From: an uncultured Mycoplasmatota bacterium | GTDB taxonomy: Bacteria > Bacillota_I > Bacilli_A > RF39 > UBA660 | Length of the DNA: 5,012 bases | Assembly: GCA_900553435.1 (NCBI GenBank) | Contig: USDC01000063.1 | Span: forward strand, 1 to 5,012 | Direction: 5' to 3' | Shown: piece by piece, positions 1 through 5,012 of the stretch | Numbering within the stretch: the stretch's first letter is position 1 | Layout: every line of letters begins with the position of its first letter | Position numbers and translations under genes: made by a program | Notes under the pieces: model-generated | What the model saw: only the letters and a program-made list of their open reading frames with translations | Told to the model about the DNA's origin: nothing | Databases searched by the model: none

Positions 1-321
1 CTTTGAGTCTTTTTTAACATTAATACTTCCAGTAAAACCATCTTGTTTTATATCTTCTCTTTTTACATTTAATCTATCAATATTATTATTTAAGTTTTTT
101 AAATAATCAAAATCAATTGTATAAAAATTAATATCTTCTATTTCAAAACTTCCCTTAGAAATAGTAAGTTTAAGGGAATTTATTTCATTCTTACTTGATA
201 AAACATAATTAAATGTATGATTATCATTTTTATATTTCCAATCACTACAAGTAAGTTTATTTTTAACTCCATCAATTTTTATGTATGTATCTCCTACTTC
301 ACAGCTCTCTTCTTTTTTCAT
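1..321 (-). CDS. yfhO: YfhO-family protein, C-terminal-side fragment, partial at left edge (107 aa visible)
   Basis: A third frame stays open from the ATG at 319-321 to base 1, giving MKKEESCEVGDTYIKIDGV near the start and GFTGSINVKKDSK at the edge. It is hydrophilic with alternating beta-strand-like segments. It resembles the extracytoplasmic C-terminal region of YfhO proteins, just before the usual strand that leads to the GWxVYVDG-type motif, which would lie outside the window. The ATG has no Shine-Dalgarno (TAATAATATCATTTGAA precedes it). In the same frame the sequence continues upstream as NKALIISFE to the A7 run, so it is the continuation of the central fragment rather than a separate gene. 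Membership of yfhO rests on continuity and general pattern, not on a diagnostic motif inside these 107 residues. Confidence 0.65.
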   Translation of the reverse strand, partial: MKKEESCEVGDTYIKIDGVKNKLTCSDWKYKNDNHTFNYVLSSKNEINSLKLTISKGSFEIEDINFYTIDFDYLKNLNNNIDRLNVKREDIKQDGFTGSINVKKDSK

Positions 322-335
322 TTCAAATGATATTA

Positions 336-1394
336 TTAAAGCCTTATTTTTTTAGTTTCTGGAAGATATAATCTTTTAATTTCCTCTTTTTTATTTTTAA
401 ATTTTACAACACCGTTTTCATTTTTAATATTAAAAGTATCAAAATTCCAATTTAGTTTTTCTATTTTTGTATTATAATCAAAATTTGTTTTATCTTTTGA
501 TATGGAAGAAACAAGTAAAGCCTCTGTATTATATGGATAGTCTAACTTTTCATAATCATTTATATTCATATTTTTATCAGTAGCATATCCAATAGAATAT
601 ACATAATTATTTTTATATATACTATAATTTTTATTTGTTTCTACTTCTTCTAATAAACTACTATCTTTAAATGTAGAAAGTTTATATTTGTTTCCCATTA
701 AAATATCATACATTATATTTTTTGTAGAATATTGTAGTCCTGTATTTCTATATGGGTTTTCATTATCAAATTCTTTAAAGAAAAACCTATTATAATAATT
801 ATTATAAGTAGAAGAATATATTGCTGCGGTATAATAGTTTTCATTATATATTTTATTTACTGTATCATGATTATCCGTTGTGTTTGCAAACCTATAAAAT
901 GTTTTATCTTTTTTAATTGTTTCATTAATTAGAAATTCCTTTTCATAACTATAATCATATAAAAATCTACTCTTTAATACAAATTCATCTGTTTTATTTA
1001 AAAACAAAGTAAAACACAACATTAAACAAAAAATAGGAATTATAAAAATATATTTATTGTATTTATTTGCGATTAAAAACAAGATAGTTGTTATTATTAA
1101 GTCTATACAAAAACCTATATAAAAATATTGTTCTTGCTCATAAGTTTCTGTAAGAAATATAAAAGCTATAATAAGAATAAAAGGAATTAAAAATTTTTTT
1201 GTTCTTATTTTATTTGAAAGAAAATCTTTAAAGAATTCTGCATATAAAATACAAATAAGTGGTATAAATGGTATTAAAACTTTTCCATTTATATATAAAG
1301 CTCCATTTAGTAAATATACTATAACTGGGAAAAATAATAGTAATAATGTTGAAAATAATAAAAACTTATTTTCTCTTTTTTTATTAAAAAACAT
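336..1394 (-). CDS. yfhO: YfhO-family protein, central fragment (352 aa as read)
   Basis: This is the middle of the same YfhO protein, equal to residues 294-645 of the repaired product. It has hydrophobic helices at about 10-31, 39-56, 66-81, 90-108 and 113-131, with the family signature YLLNGALYINGKVLIPFIP at about 27-45. A hydrophilic, Asn/Tyr-rich extracytoplasmic region follows, containing FYRFAN, IYSSTYNNYYNRFF and the MYDILMGNKYKLS motif near 229-241, all typical of the family. The apparent ATG start is an internal methionine: there is no Shine-Dalgarno before it (upstream bases are TTGTTCTTTCATGT), and family sequence continues upstream in the same frame to the insertion. Independent translation is therefore doubtful. 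The frame ends with KKIRL and a stop at 336-338, right after the A7 run that seems to lack one A. Confidence 0.8.
   Translation of the reverse strand: MFFNKKRENKFLLFSTLLLLFFPVIVYLLNGALYINGKVLIPFIPLICILYAEFFKDFLSNKIRTKKFLIPFILIIAFIFLTETYEQEQYFYIGFCIDLIITTILFLIANKYNKYIFIIPIFCLMLCFTLFLNKTDEFVLKSRFLYDYSYEKEFLINETIKKDKTFYRFANTTDNHDTVNKIYNENYYTAAIYSSTYNNYYNRFFFKEFDNENPYRNTGLQYSTKNIMYDILMGNKYKLSTFKDSSLLEEVETNKNYSIYKNNYVYSIGYATDKNMNINDYEKLDYPYNTEALLVSSISKDKTNFDYNTKIEKLNWNFDTFNIKNENGVVKFKNKKEEIKRLYLPETKKIRL
347..353 (-). other. A7 homopolymer at the second yfhO frameshift
   Basis: The mRNA-sense sequence reads GAA ACT, then A7, then TAAGGCTTTAATAATATC. With seven As the frame ends KKIRL-stop. With eight As it reads ETKKNKALIISFEMKKEE and enters the open frame that reaches base 1. 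A one-base loss in a homopolymer is the simplest explanation. It could be a real mutation, a site tolerated through polymerase slippage in an AT-rich genome, or a sequencing error. Confidence 0.7.
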
Positions 1395-2319
1395 ACATGA
1401 AAGAACAATTATAAAAAATGCAGATTGATGAAACGCTCATGCAGGAACTGCACGAAATAAAAAATGCGGTAAATCCAAGAGAATATGCGTTATATAAAAA
1501 CACATCAATTCTAGCACTTGGAAGTAATTCAAATAACCCATATGAGGATTTAACCCCAATTCTACCTTTTAAAATAATACTAAATACTGGAAGTAAAATA
1601 ACAGCTCCCGCAGCAATTCCAAGAATAACTGGTTTTAATAAATCTATAACAATGTTTTTAAATTCTTTAAATTTAAATTTATTTAATTTTAAATACTTAT
1701 AAGTTGCATAAAGAGCTAATGAAATAAGTGAACTAATACTATAAAAATAACTAGACATTATAATATAAGCTACTACTATACTAAGTAAATATTTTTTATT
1801 TGTCTTAAAATATTTATCAATAAGTATAAAACCGATTATAAGTGCTGGAATATAACTTACAAACATAATATGTCTATGTGTGTGAAATATAATTGGTGAA
1901 GAGGATAAAAACACAAACGTTGTAAGAAAACTTATATTTTCATTATAATCATTATTTCTAAGCCATTTATACATAAAAATAATACTTAAAAGTATAAGTA
2001 ACGTCATTATTAACCCCAAAAATATTTCCATTGATATAAACGGAAATAAGAAAGATACTAAAATAACTGGGCTTAAATAACCATAATATGCAAAGTTAAA
2101 TATGTTTTGTCCAGCACCAAGATGCATTGAAAAAGAGGAAATAACCTCATGAGTATCATAAAAAAGATTTCTAAAATAATCAGCAAAAAGATAGTGTTGA
2201 TTTATCCAATCAACATTAGAACCATAAATTAGTCCTTTTTCCTTTAAAAACAATATTATAAATATATATATTAATAATAATGCTGATACATTTAATATGT
2301 CTTTTTTAGTAAATTTCAT
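1384..2319 (-). CDS. yfhO: YfhO-family protein, N-terminal fragment (311 aa as read)
   Basis: This is the N-terminal membrane part of a YfhO-like glycosyltransferase-fold protein. Residues 8-25 form a first membrane helix. They are followed by an extracytoplasmic loop with GSNVDWINQHYLFADYFRN and HLGAGQNIFNFAYYGYLSP, which match the conserved family pattern of Asp/Gln, then G-x-G-x-N, then YYxxSP. Further helices lie near 84-117, 130-145, 152-167, 177-205 and 226-250. The motif HTHRHIMFVSYIP (about 146-158) is also typical. The start at 2319 is supported by AGAGGG five bases upstream. Genuine family sequence ends near residue 288; the last 20 or so residues (from ISCSSCM to FMYVF) are encoded by the 46-bp insertion and then by out-of-frame sequence, ending at TAA 1384-1386. 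As read, the product would be a truncated membrane protein of about one third the normal length. The assignment to YfhO is firm; activity of the fragment is unlikely. Confidence 0.85.
   Translation of the reverse strand: MKFTKKDILNVSALLLIYIFIILFLKEKGLIYGSNVDWINQHYLFADYFRNLFYDTHEVISSFSMHLGAGQNIFNFAYYGYLSPVILVSFLFPFISMEIFLGLIMTLLILLSIIFMYKWLRNNDYNENISFLTTFVFLSSSPIIFHTHRHIMFVSYIPALIIGFILIDKYFKTNKKYLLSIVVAYIIMSSYFYSISSLISLALYATYKYLKLNKFKFKEFKNIVIDLLKPVILGIAAGAVILLPVFSIILKGRIGVKSSYGLFELLPSARIDVFLYNAYSLGFTAFFISCSSCMSVSSICIFYNCSFMYVF
1411..1467. repeat. 11-bp direct repeats flanking a 35-bp foreign-looking insert in yfhO
   Basis: ATAAAAAATGC occurs at 1411-1421 and again, identically, at 1457-1467. 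Between them lie 35 bp (1422-1456) with 16 G/C bases (46%), far above the surrounding gene, and with no counterpart in the YfhO family pattern. Deleting one repeat plus the insert (46 bp, not a multiple of three) restores a continuous yfhO frame. The insert holds a small palindrome, TGCAG-GAA-CTGCA (1440-1452), and the hexamer ATGCAG appears at 1418-1423 and 1439-1444. The ends of the insert are not inverted repeats of each other. The arrangement looks like a target duplication around a very short insertion or a footprint left by a lost element; a join made through microhomology is also possible. Confidence 0.8.
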
Positions 2320-2324
2320 ATATT

Positions 2325-2330
2325 CCCTCT
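2325..2330 (-). promoter_or_regulatory. Ribosome binding site of yfhO
   Basis: AGAGGG lies five bases before the ATG at 2317-2319. It fixes the N-terminus as MKFTKKDIL. The 33-nt gap after the DUF2207 stop holds only this site and AT-rich sequence with no terminator-like hairpin, so yfhO is probably co-transcribed with the gene before it. Confidence 0.75.
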
Positions 2331-2352
2331 TTAATTAATATATTTTTTTCTT

Positions 2353-4248
2353 TTAGAAGCCACGGCCTCCACCGCCGCCTCCGCCGAAGCCACCTCCACT
2401 AGAGAAGCCTCCACCTACTCCACTTCCACTTGAGTAGGTTGTATTAGCTATTTGAGATTGTGAAAGCACGTTACCAGCAGATGTATTTATGTTTGTTGTA
2501 AAATTTGTAAATAATAAATAATTAAACATAGTATCTGGGTATAAATTAACATAATTGGGATTAATTTGTTCAAGCTTAATCTTCATTGATTTTCTTACTT
2601 CATCAGCTATACCAAAGACAGATGCATAAACAAGATATTTACCCCATAACTTAATCTCAGGTAATTCCTTTTCTTCAAATCTTCCAAAATCTTTAAGAAA
2701 GTTTTTAAATGCCTTCCATTTGTGATAATCTTCATTTCCTTTATAAGTTCTTTTCTTTAATGTGAAGATATATATTATGAAAATTATTGTAACAATAAAT
2801 GCAATTATTGGAATTATAGAATTAATTTTTAAAGCTAAATTTAGTATAAATAATATGAAACCAATTATTCCGTACATTACTCCTACCATTTTAAATTTAT
2901 TTTCATCAAAATAGAAGTTTTGTTTATAAGCGGTTGCTAGTACTTCATTTTCCCAATCATTATATGCAACTGATATTTTCATTGGGTCTTTTTGTGTTTT
3001 TTTAAGTGTACTAGTAGAAACTTGTTTATTTTTTCCATAAACTTCAAATAACAATGAGACTAATTTTTCTTCTGATTTACTTAAGCCTTTTTCATTTACT
3101 AGTTTTAAAATATAGTCTTTTTTATTTTTAGTTTCAACTACTTCTATTTTTTTCTTTTCTATTAAATTTAATATACTCGCTGTAAGTGAATTTTTAGAAA
3201 TTCTACCATTCATTAAATATTCTATTACTTCTACAGGGTAATCTTTTATAATTTCTCTATAATATTTATTTTTAAACTTACTTTTTAGTTCTTTATCATA
3301 TTTAAAGTAAATAAATATTCCAATTACTAAAAGTAAAACAATATATACAATAGAAGTTATAACAAGTATGTTTACTGCAAGTGAAGCAGCATTTCTTTTA
3401 GCATTTGCTGTATCAGCTCTTTCTTTTTCTACTTTCATTATTTTATCAAGAGCGTCAATATTTGTATTTTTATTAATACTTATTGGAAACAAATCTAAAT
3501 CATAAGTCATTCTTACATCAACTGGAGTGTTAGCTGGTAAGTTAGTACACTTAAGAACAGAACCTAAATTACCCTCAATTTTATTTATAGTTCCATTAAG
3601 CGGTCCATGAGCCCATACTTTATAATCATCACTTGCTGCATCTGGGAAAAATGTTCTAACCTCAACATTTTGTATTTTATCATCAAAATCTTCACCAATA
3701 AAATTATAGTAAAATTCTGCTACATCATTATGTTTAACTGCAACATTTGGAACAGTATATTCTAGATAAAAGCCAACTATTTTATCCTCAGATTCATCAA
3801 ATATCTTAATGCTTGCTTCATTTTCATTCTTAGTATATTCATACTTTCCTTTTGTTCCATTTTTTAAATTTTTTCCTTCTTCAAAATATGTTACTTTGTT
3901 AAACATATCATTAAATTCAATTTCATCTCCTAAATTTACTTTTCCAACTTTTAAATTTGTAATTGCAGTAGCATTATAAATATCGCTTCCATAAAAGTCT
4001 TTTTCTTTTCCAGTAAATTCTTTAAGTTTTTCATTTTTCCATTTTATATCTCTAATATATCCATTAAATGCACCATCTAATACTATTAATTCCTTTACAT
4101 TTAATGACCCTGCAATATCAATATCACTTTGAACAAAATAGTCCTTAATAGTATAATCTACTCTATTTGAACTAACTGCATTAATATTTAAACTTGGAAA
4201 TAATAAAAATATAAACAAACATATAAAACTAAAAATATATTTTTTCAT
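2353..4248 (-). CDS. DUF2207 domain-containing membrane protein (631 aa)
   Basis: Full-length member of the DUF2207 (PF09972) family. Residues 1-24 are a signal peptide (MKKYIFSFICLFIFLLFPS, possible cleavage after INA). The extracytoplasmic DUF2207 domain spans about 25-285. A helix at about 290-316 follows, then a cytoplasmic part with PVEVIEYLMNGRISKNSLTA (about 337-356), the winged-helix-like segment typical of the family. Two close helices lie at about 453-473 and 477-497. The C-terminal domain carries the family hallmarks KWKAFKNFLKDF and WGKYLVYASVFGIADEV (about 510-550). The tail (about 607-631) is Ser/Gly-rich and ends GGGGGGGRGF, as in many relatives; its GGN codons make a local GC peak that is not a sign of transfer. 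I chose the ATG at 4246-4248 because AGGTG sits six bases upstream; the in-frame GTG at 4255-4257 overlaps that site. Function is unknown. It is often encoded beside lemA, as here. Confidence 0.93.
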   Translation of the reverse strand: MKKYIFSFICLFIFLLFPSLNINAVSSNRVDYTIKDYFVQSDIDIAGSLNVKELIVLDGAFNGYIRDIKWKNEKLKEFTGKEKDFYGSDIYNATAITNLKVGKVNLGDEIEFNDMFNKVTYFEEGKNLKNGTKGKYEYTKNENEASIKIFDESEDKIVGFYLEYTVPNVAVKHNDVAEFYYNFIGEDFDDKIQNVEVRTFFPDAASDDYKVWAHGPLNGTINKIEGNLGSVLKCTNLPANTPVDVRMTYDLDLFPISINKNTNIDALDKIMKVEKERADTANAKRNAASLAVNILVITSIVYIVLLLVIGIFIYFKYDKELKSKFKNKYYREIIKDYPVEVIEYLMNGRISKNSLTASILNLIEKKKIEVVETKNKKDYILKLVNEKGLSKSEEKLVSLLFEVYGKNKQVSTSTLKKTQKDPMKISVAYNDWENEVLATAYKQNFYFDENKFKMVGVMYGIIGFILFILNLALKINSIIPIIAFIVTIIFIIYIFTLKKRTYKGNEDYHKWKAFKNFLKDFGRFEEKELPEIKLWGKYLVYASVFGIADEVRKSMKIKLEQINPNYVNLYPDTMFNYLLFTNFTTNINTSAGNVLSQSQIANTTYSSGSGVGGGFSSGGGFGGGGGGGRGF

Positions 4249-4254
4249 AAACTT

Positions 4255-4259
4255 CACCT
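4255..4259 (-). promoter_or_regulatory. Ribosome binding site that decides the DUF2207 start
   Basis: AGGTG, within GTAGGTGAAGTTTATG, lies six bases before the ATG at 4246-4248. The alternative GTG start at 4255-4257 would lie inside this site and has no other Shine-Dalgarno at proper spacing. The ATG start also gives a cleaner signal peptide, MKKYIFSF. Confidence 0.75.
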
Positions 4260-4265
4260 ACTTTT

Positions 4266-4289
4266 AAAAAGCCTACAATAAGTAAGCTT
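4266..4289 (-). terminator. Hairpin with short T-run between lemA and DUF2207, a possible leaky terminator
   Basis: On the minus strand AAGCTTAC (4282-4289, overlapping the lemA stop codon) can pair with GTAGGCTT (4269-4276) over eight positions, seven Watson-Crick and one G-U, around a TTATT loop. A run of five Ts (two of them in the stem) follows, then AAAA. The shape is that of an intrinsic terminator, but the stem is modest and the T-run short. Since DUF2207 follows after only 39 nt with no clear promoter of its own, partial read-through or a 3'-end stabilising role for lemA mRNA seems likelier than full termination. Confidence 0.5.
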
Positions 4290-4839
4290 AAAATTTTGCC
4301 TTTGGAACTTCTTTTTCATTTTCTTCTGCATTAAAGAATATTTCTTGTTTGAATTTAAACATTTTTGCGATTACATTACTTGGAAACATTTCAATTTTAT
4401 TATTATAAGTTAAAACAGTATCATTATACATTCTTCTACTTAATGCAATCTTATCTTCAGTATCTCTCATATCAGCTTGTAATGAATTAAAGTTTTCATT
4501 TGCTTTTAATTCAGGATAAGCCTCACTAAGAGCAAATAACTTGTTTAGTGCATCAGTAATCATGTTATTTGCCTCAATTTCTTCTTCCTTAGAAGATGAG
4601 TTATTCATTTTATTTCTAGCTTCAACTACACTATCAAAAGTTGTTTTTTCGTGTTTAGCATAACCTTTAACAGTTTCAATTAAATTTGGAATTAAGTCAG
4701 CTCTTCTTTTTAATTCAACATCAATTTGACTCCATTCATCTTTTACTCTGTTTTTCATACCAACTAAACTATTATAGGTTGCTATAAAATAAATTATAAT
4801 AATAAGTACTATAACACCTACTATAATGAGTCCAATCAT
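4288..4839 (-). CDS. lemA: LemA family membrane protein (183 aa)
   Basis: A typical full-length LemA protein (PF04011). Residues 2-20 form an N-terminal membrane anchor with almost no residues before it. The rest is a long helical, probably coiled domain. Family motifs appear in order: YNSLVGMKNRVKDEWSQIDV (22-41), LKRRADLIPNLIETVKGYAK (43-62), VVEAR (71-75), YPELKANENFNSLQ (108-121), DTEDKIALSRRMYNDTV (126-142), and FPSNVIAKMFKF (152-163) near the end. The start at 4839 has AGAAGG six bases upstream and places the anchor at the very N-terminus as in relatives. LemA was named from a Listeria antigen; its cellular role is not settled. It is the first gene after a good promoter and is followed by DUF2207, a pairing common in Firmicutes that suggests a shared envelope complex (inference). 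Confidence 0.95.
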   Translation of the reverse strand: MIGLIIVGVIVLIIIIYFIATYNSLVGMKNRVKDEWSQIDVELKRRADLIPNLIETVKGYAKHEKTTFDSVVEARNKMNNSSSKEEEIEANNMITDALNKLFALSEAYPELKANENFNSLQADMRDTEDKIALSRRMYNDTVLTYNNKIEMFPSNVIAKMFKFKQEIFFNAEENEKEVPKAKF

Positions 4840-4845
4840 TTTATA

Positions 4846-4851
4846 CCTTCT
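4846..4851 (-). promoter_or_regulatory. Ribosome binding site of lemA
   Basis: AGAAGG, within AAAGAAGGTATAAAATG, lies six bases before the lemA ATG at 4837-4839 and supports that start. Confidence 0.75.
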
Positions 4852-4861
4852 TTCTAATTTA

Positions 4862-4890
4862 ATTATACAGAAGTTAATCTAAAAACGCAA
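4862..4890 (-). promoter_or_regulatory. Predicted sigma-A-type promoter of the lemA transcription unit
   Basis: On the minus strand a perfect TATAAT (4862-4867) is preceded by a 17-bp spacer and TTGCGT (4885-4890), a partial match to TTGACA. Transcription would start near 4855, giving a leader of about 16 nt that holds just the ribosome binding site. Position, spacing and the perfect -10 box support it. AT-rich DNA yields TATAAT by chance, so the match is strong but unproven. The -35 box lies only about 15 bp from the GC-rich block at the right edge. Confidence 0.6.
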
Positions 4891-4905
4891 AGTTTTTTTA
4901 AAAAA

Positions 4906-5012
4906 CAGGAATCATGGCGACAGCGGTCACATCATTTTCCAGATATGAACGACCTGATTCCAAAAATGAAGCGACAAACGCGGCACCTGGTTTCCAGCAA
5001 GACACCGAAGTG
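4906..5012. other. Unidentified block of about 50% G+C at the right edge, possibly coding
   Basis: About 53 of the 107 bases are G or C, against roughly a quarter in the rest of the window, with a sharp change at about 4906. Several frames are open. On the plus strand one begins with ATG at 4914 (MATAVTSFSRYERPDSKNE and on to the edge), with AGGA only three bases before it, which is too close for a good Shine-Dalgarno. On the minus strand a frame of 37 codons runs in from the edge and ends ENDVTAVAMIPVF with TAA at 4898-4900; if real, it would be the end of a gene upstream of lemA. I do not recognise either product. At 50% G+C open frames of this length arise easily by chance. The block could be horizontally acquired DNA, a conserved non-coding element, or a wrongly joined sequence. 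Confidence 0.5.

Larger units (their letters stand above)
1..2319 (-). pseudogene. yfhO: yfhO-family membrane protein gene, interrupted by two frameshifts and cut by the left window edge
   Basis: The stretch encodes one YfhO-type (PF09586-like) protein spread over three reading frames: 2319 to about 1457, about 1410 to 354, and about 347 to 1. Removing 46 bp between two 11-bp direct repeats (1411-1421, 1457-1467) joins frames one and two as FTAFFIIVLSCMFFNKK. Adding one A to the A7 run at 347-353 joins frames two and three as PETKKNKALIISFEMKKEE. The repaired product is about 758 residues to the window edge. Family members are usually about 850-900 residues, so roughly 100 C-terminal residues should lie beyond base 1. 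In Bacillus and Staphylococcus, YfhO acts with a CsbB-type glycosyltransferase and GtcA-type flippase to put GlcNAc on lipoteichoic acid; that role is known for relatives and inferred here. The remaining coding sequence is well preserved, with no other stops, so decay is recent, or the lesions are reversible or technical. Confidence 0.8.

Noticed and set aside
1384..1500. Programmed ribosomal frameshift joining the first two yfhO pieces
   Set aside because: The frames are separated by 46 bp of extra sequence, and the downstream frame has a TGA inside the insert. A clean insertion between direct repeats explains the break better.
1418..1702. Plus-strand open frame of 94 codons starting MQIDETLMQELHE
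   Set aside because: It lies opposite yfhO and begins inside the 46-bp insertion. Beyond the insert it is only the reverse shadow of conserved YfhO sequence, has no Shine-Dalgarno and ends in a low-complexity Leu/Asn/Phe stretch.
2356..2440. GC-rich stretch in an AT-rich region as a possible foreign insert
   Set aside because: It encodes the Ser/Gly-rich tail expected of DUF2207 proteins. The composition follows from glycine codons.
4255..4257. GTG as the DUF2207 start (three residues longer)
   Set aside because: It overlaps the AGGTG ribosome binding site, which is correctly spaced for the ATG at 4246-4248.
4881..4897. AAAAAC-GCAAA-GTTTTT inverted repeat as a terminator
   Set aside because: The stem is almost all A-T and overlaps the -35 region of the lemA promoter. 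There is no clear gene end it would serve, other than the doubtful minus-strand frame stopping at 4898.
4908..4961. Seven-base inverted repeat GGAATCA / TGATTCC in the GC-rich block as element ends or RNA stem
   Set aside because: Short, 40 bases apart, with no extension of pairing on either side; expected by chance.

Overview
This is a low-GC, AT-rich chromosomal segment (roughly a quarter G+C by eye). It has the codon use, polybasic/Ile-rich membrane proteins and purine-rich Shine-Dalgarno sites expected of a Firmicutes/Tenericutes-type bacterium. TGG is used for Trp in the intact genes and I saw no need for a recoded TGA. I cannot name the genus.

Layout, read on the minus strand from right to left. 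The right edge (about 4906-5012) is a short block of about 50% G+C that does not match the rest and that I cannot identify. Next comes a plausible sigma-A-type promoter (4862-4890), then lemA (4288-4839), a hairpin with a short T-run that looks like a leaky terminator (4266-4289), a DUF2207 membrane protein with a Gly-rich tail (2353-4248), and finally a yfhO-family membrane protein that starts at 2319 and runs off the left edge. All genes point the same way with 33-39 nt gaps, so they look like one transcription unit.

The main observation is that yfhO is broken twice, each time by a simple lesion. (1) At about 1411-1467 there is a 46-bp insertion: 35 bp of unrelated, GC-richer DNA plus a second copy of the 11-bp sequence ATAAAAAATGC. 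Removing one repeat copy and the insert restores the reading frame exactly. (2) At 347-353 an A7 run (mRNA sense) appears one A short; with A8 the frame continues smoothly into a third open frame that runs to base 1. The three pieces together encode about 758 residues of a YfhO protein, with its C-terminus outside the window. The gene is therefore a recent pseudogene, a reversible (phase-variable or slippage-tolerant) gene, or a sequence with assembly or homopolymer errors.

LemA and DUF2207 proteins are often encoded together and both are membrane-anchored, of uncertain function. YfhO proteins in Bacillales are needed for sugar modification of lipoteichoic acid. A shared cell-envelope role for this unit is an inference from proximity. 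I found no CRISPR array, tRNA, rRNA or complete mobile element.
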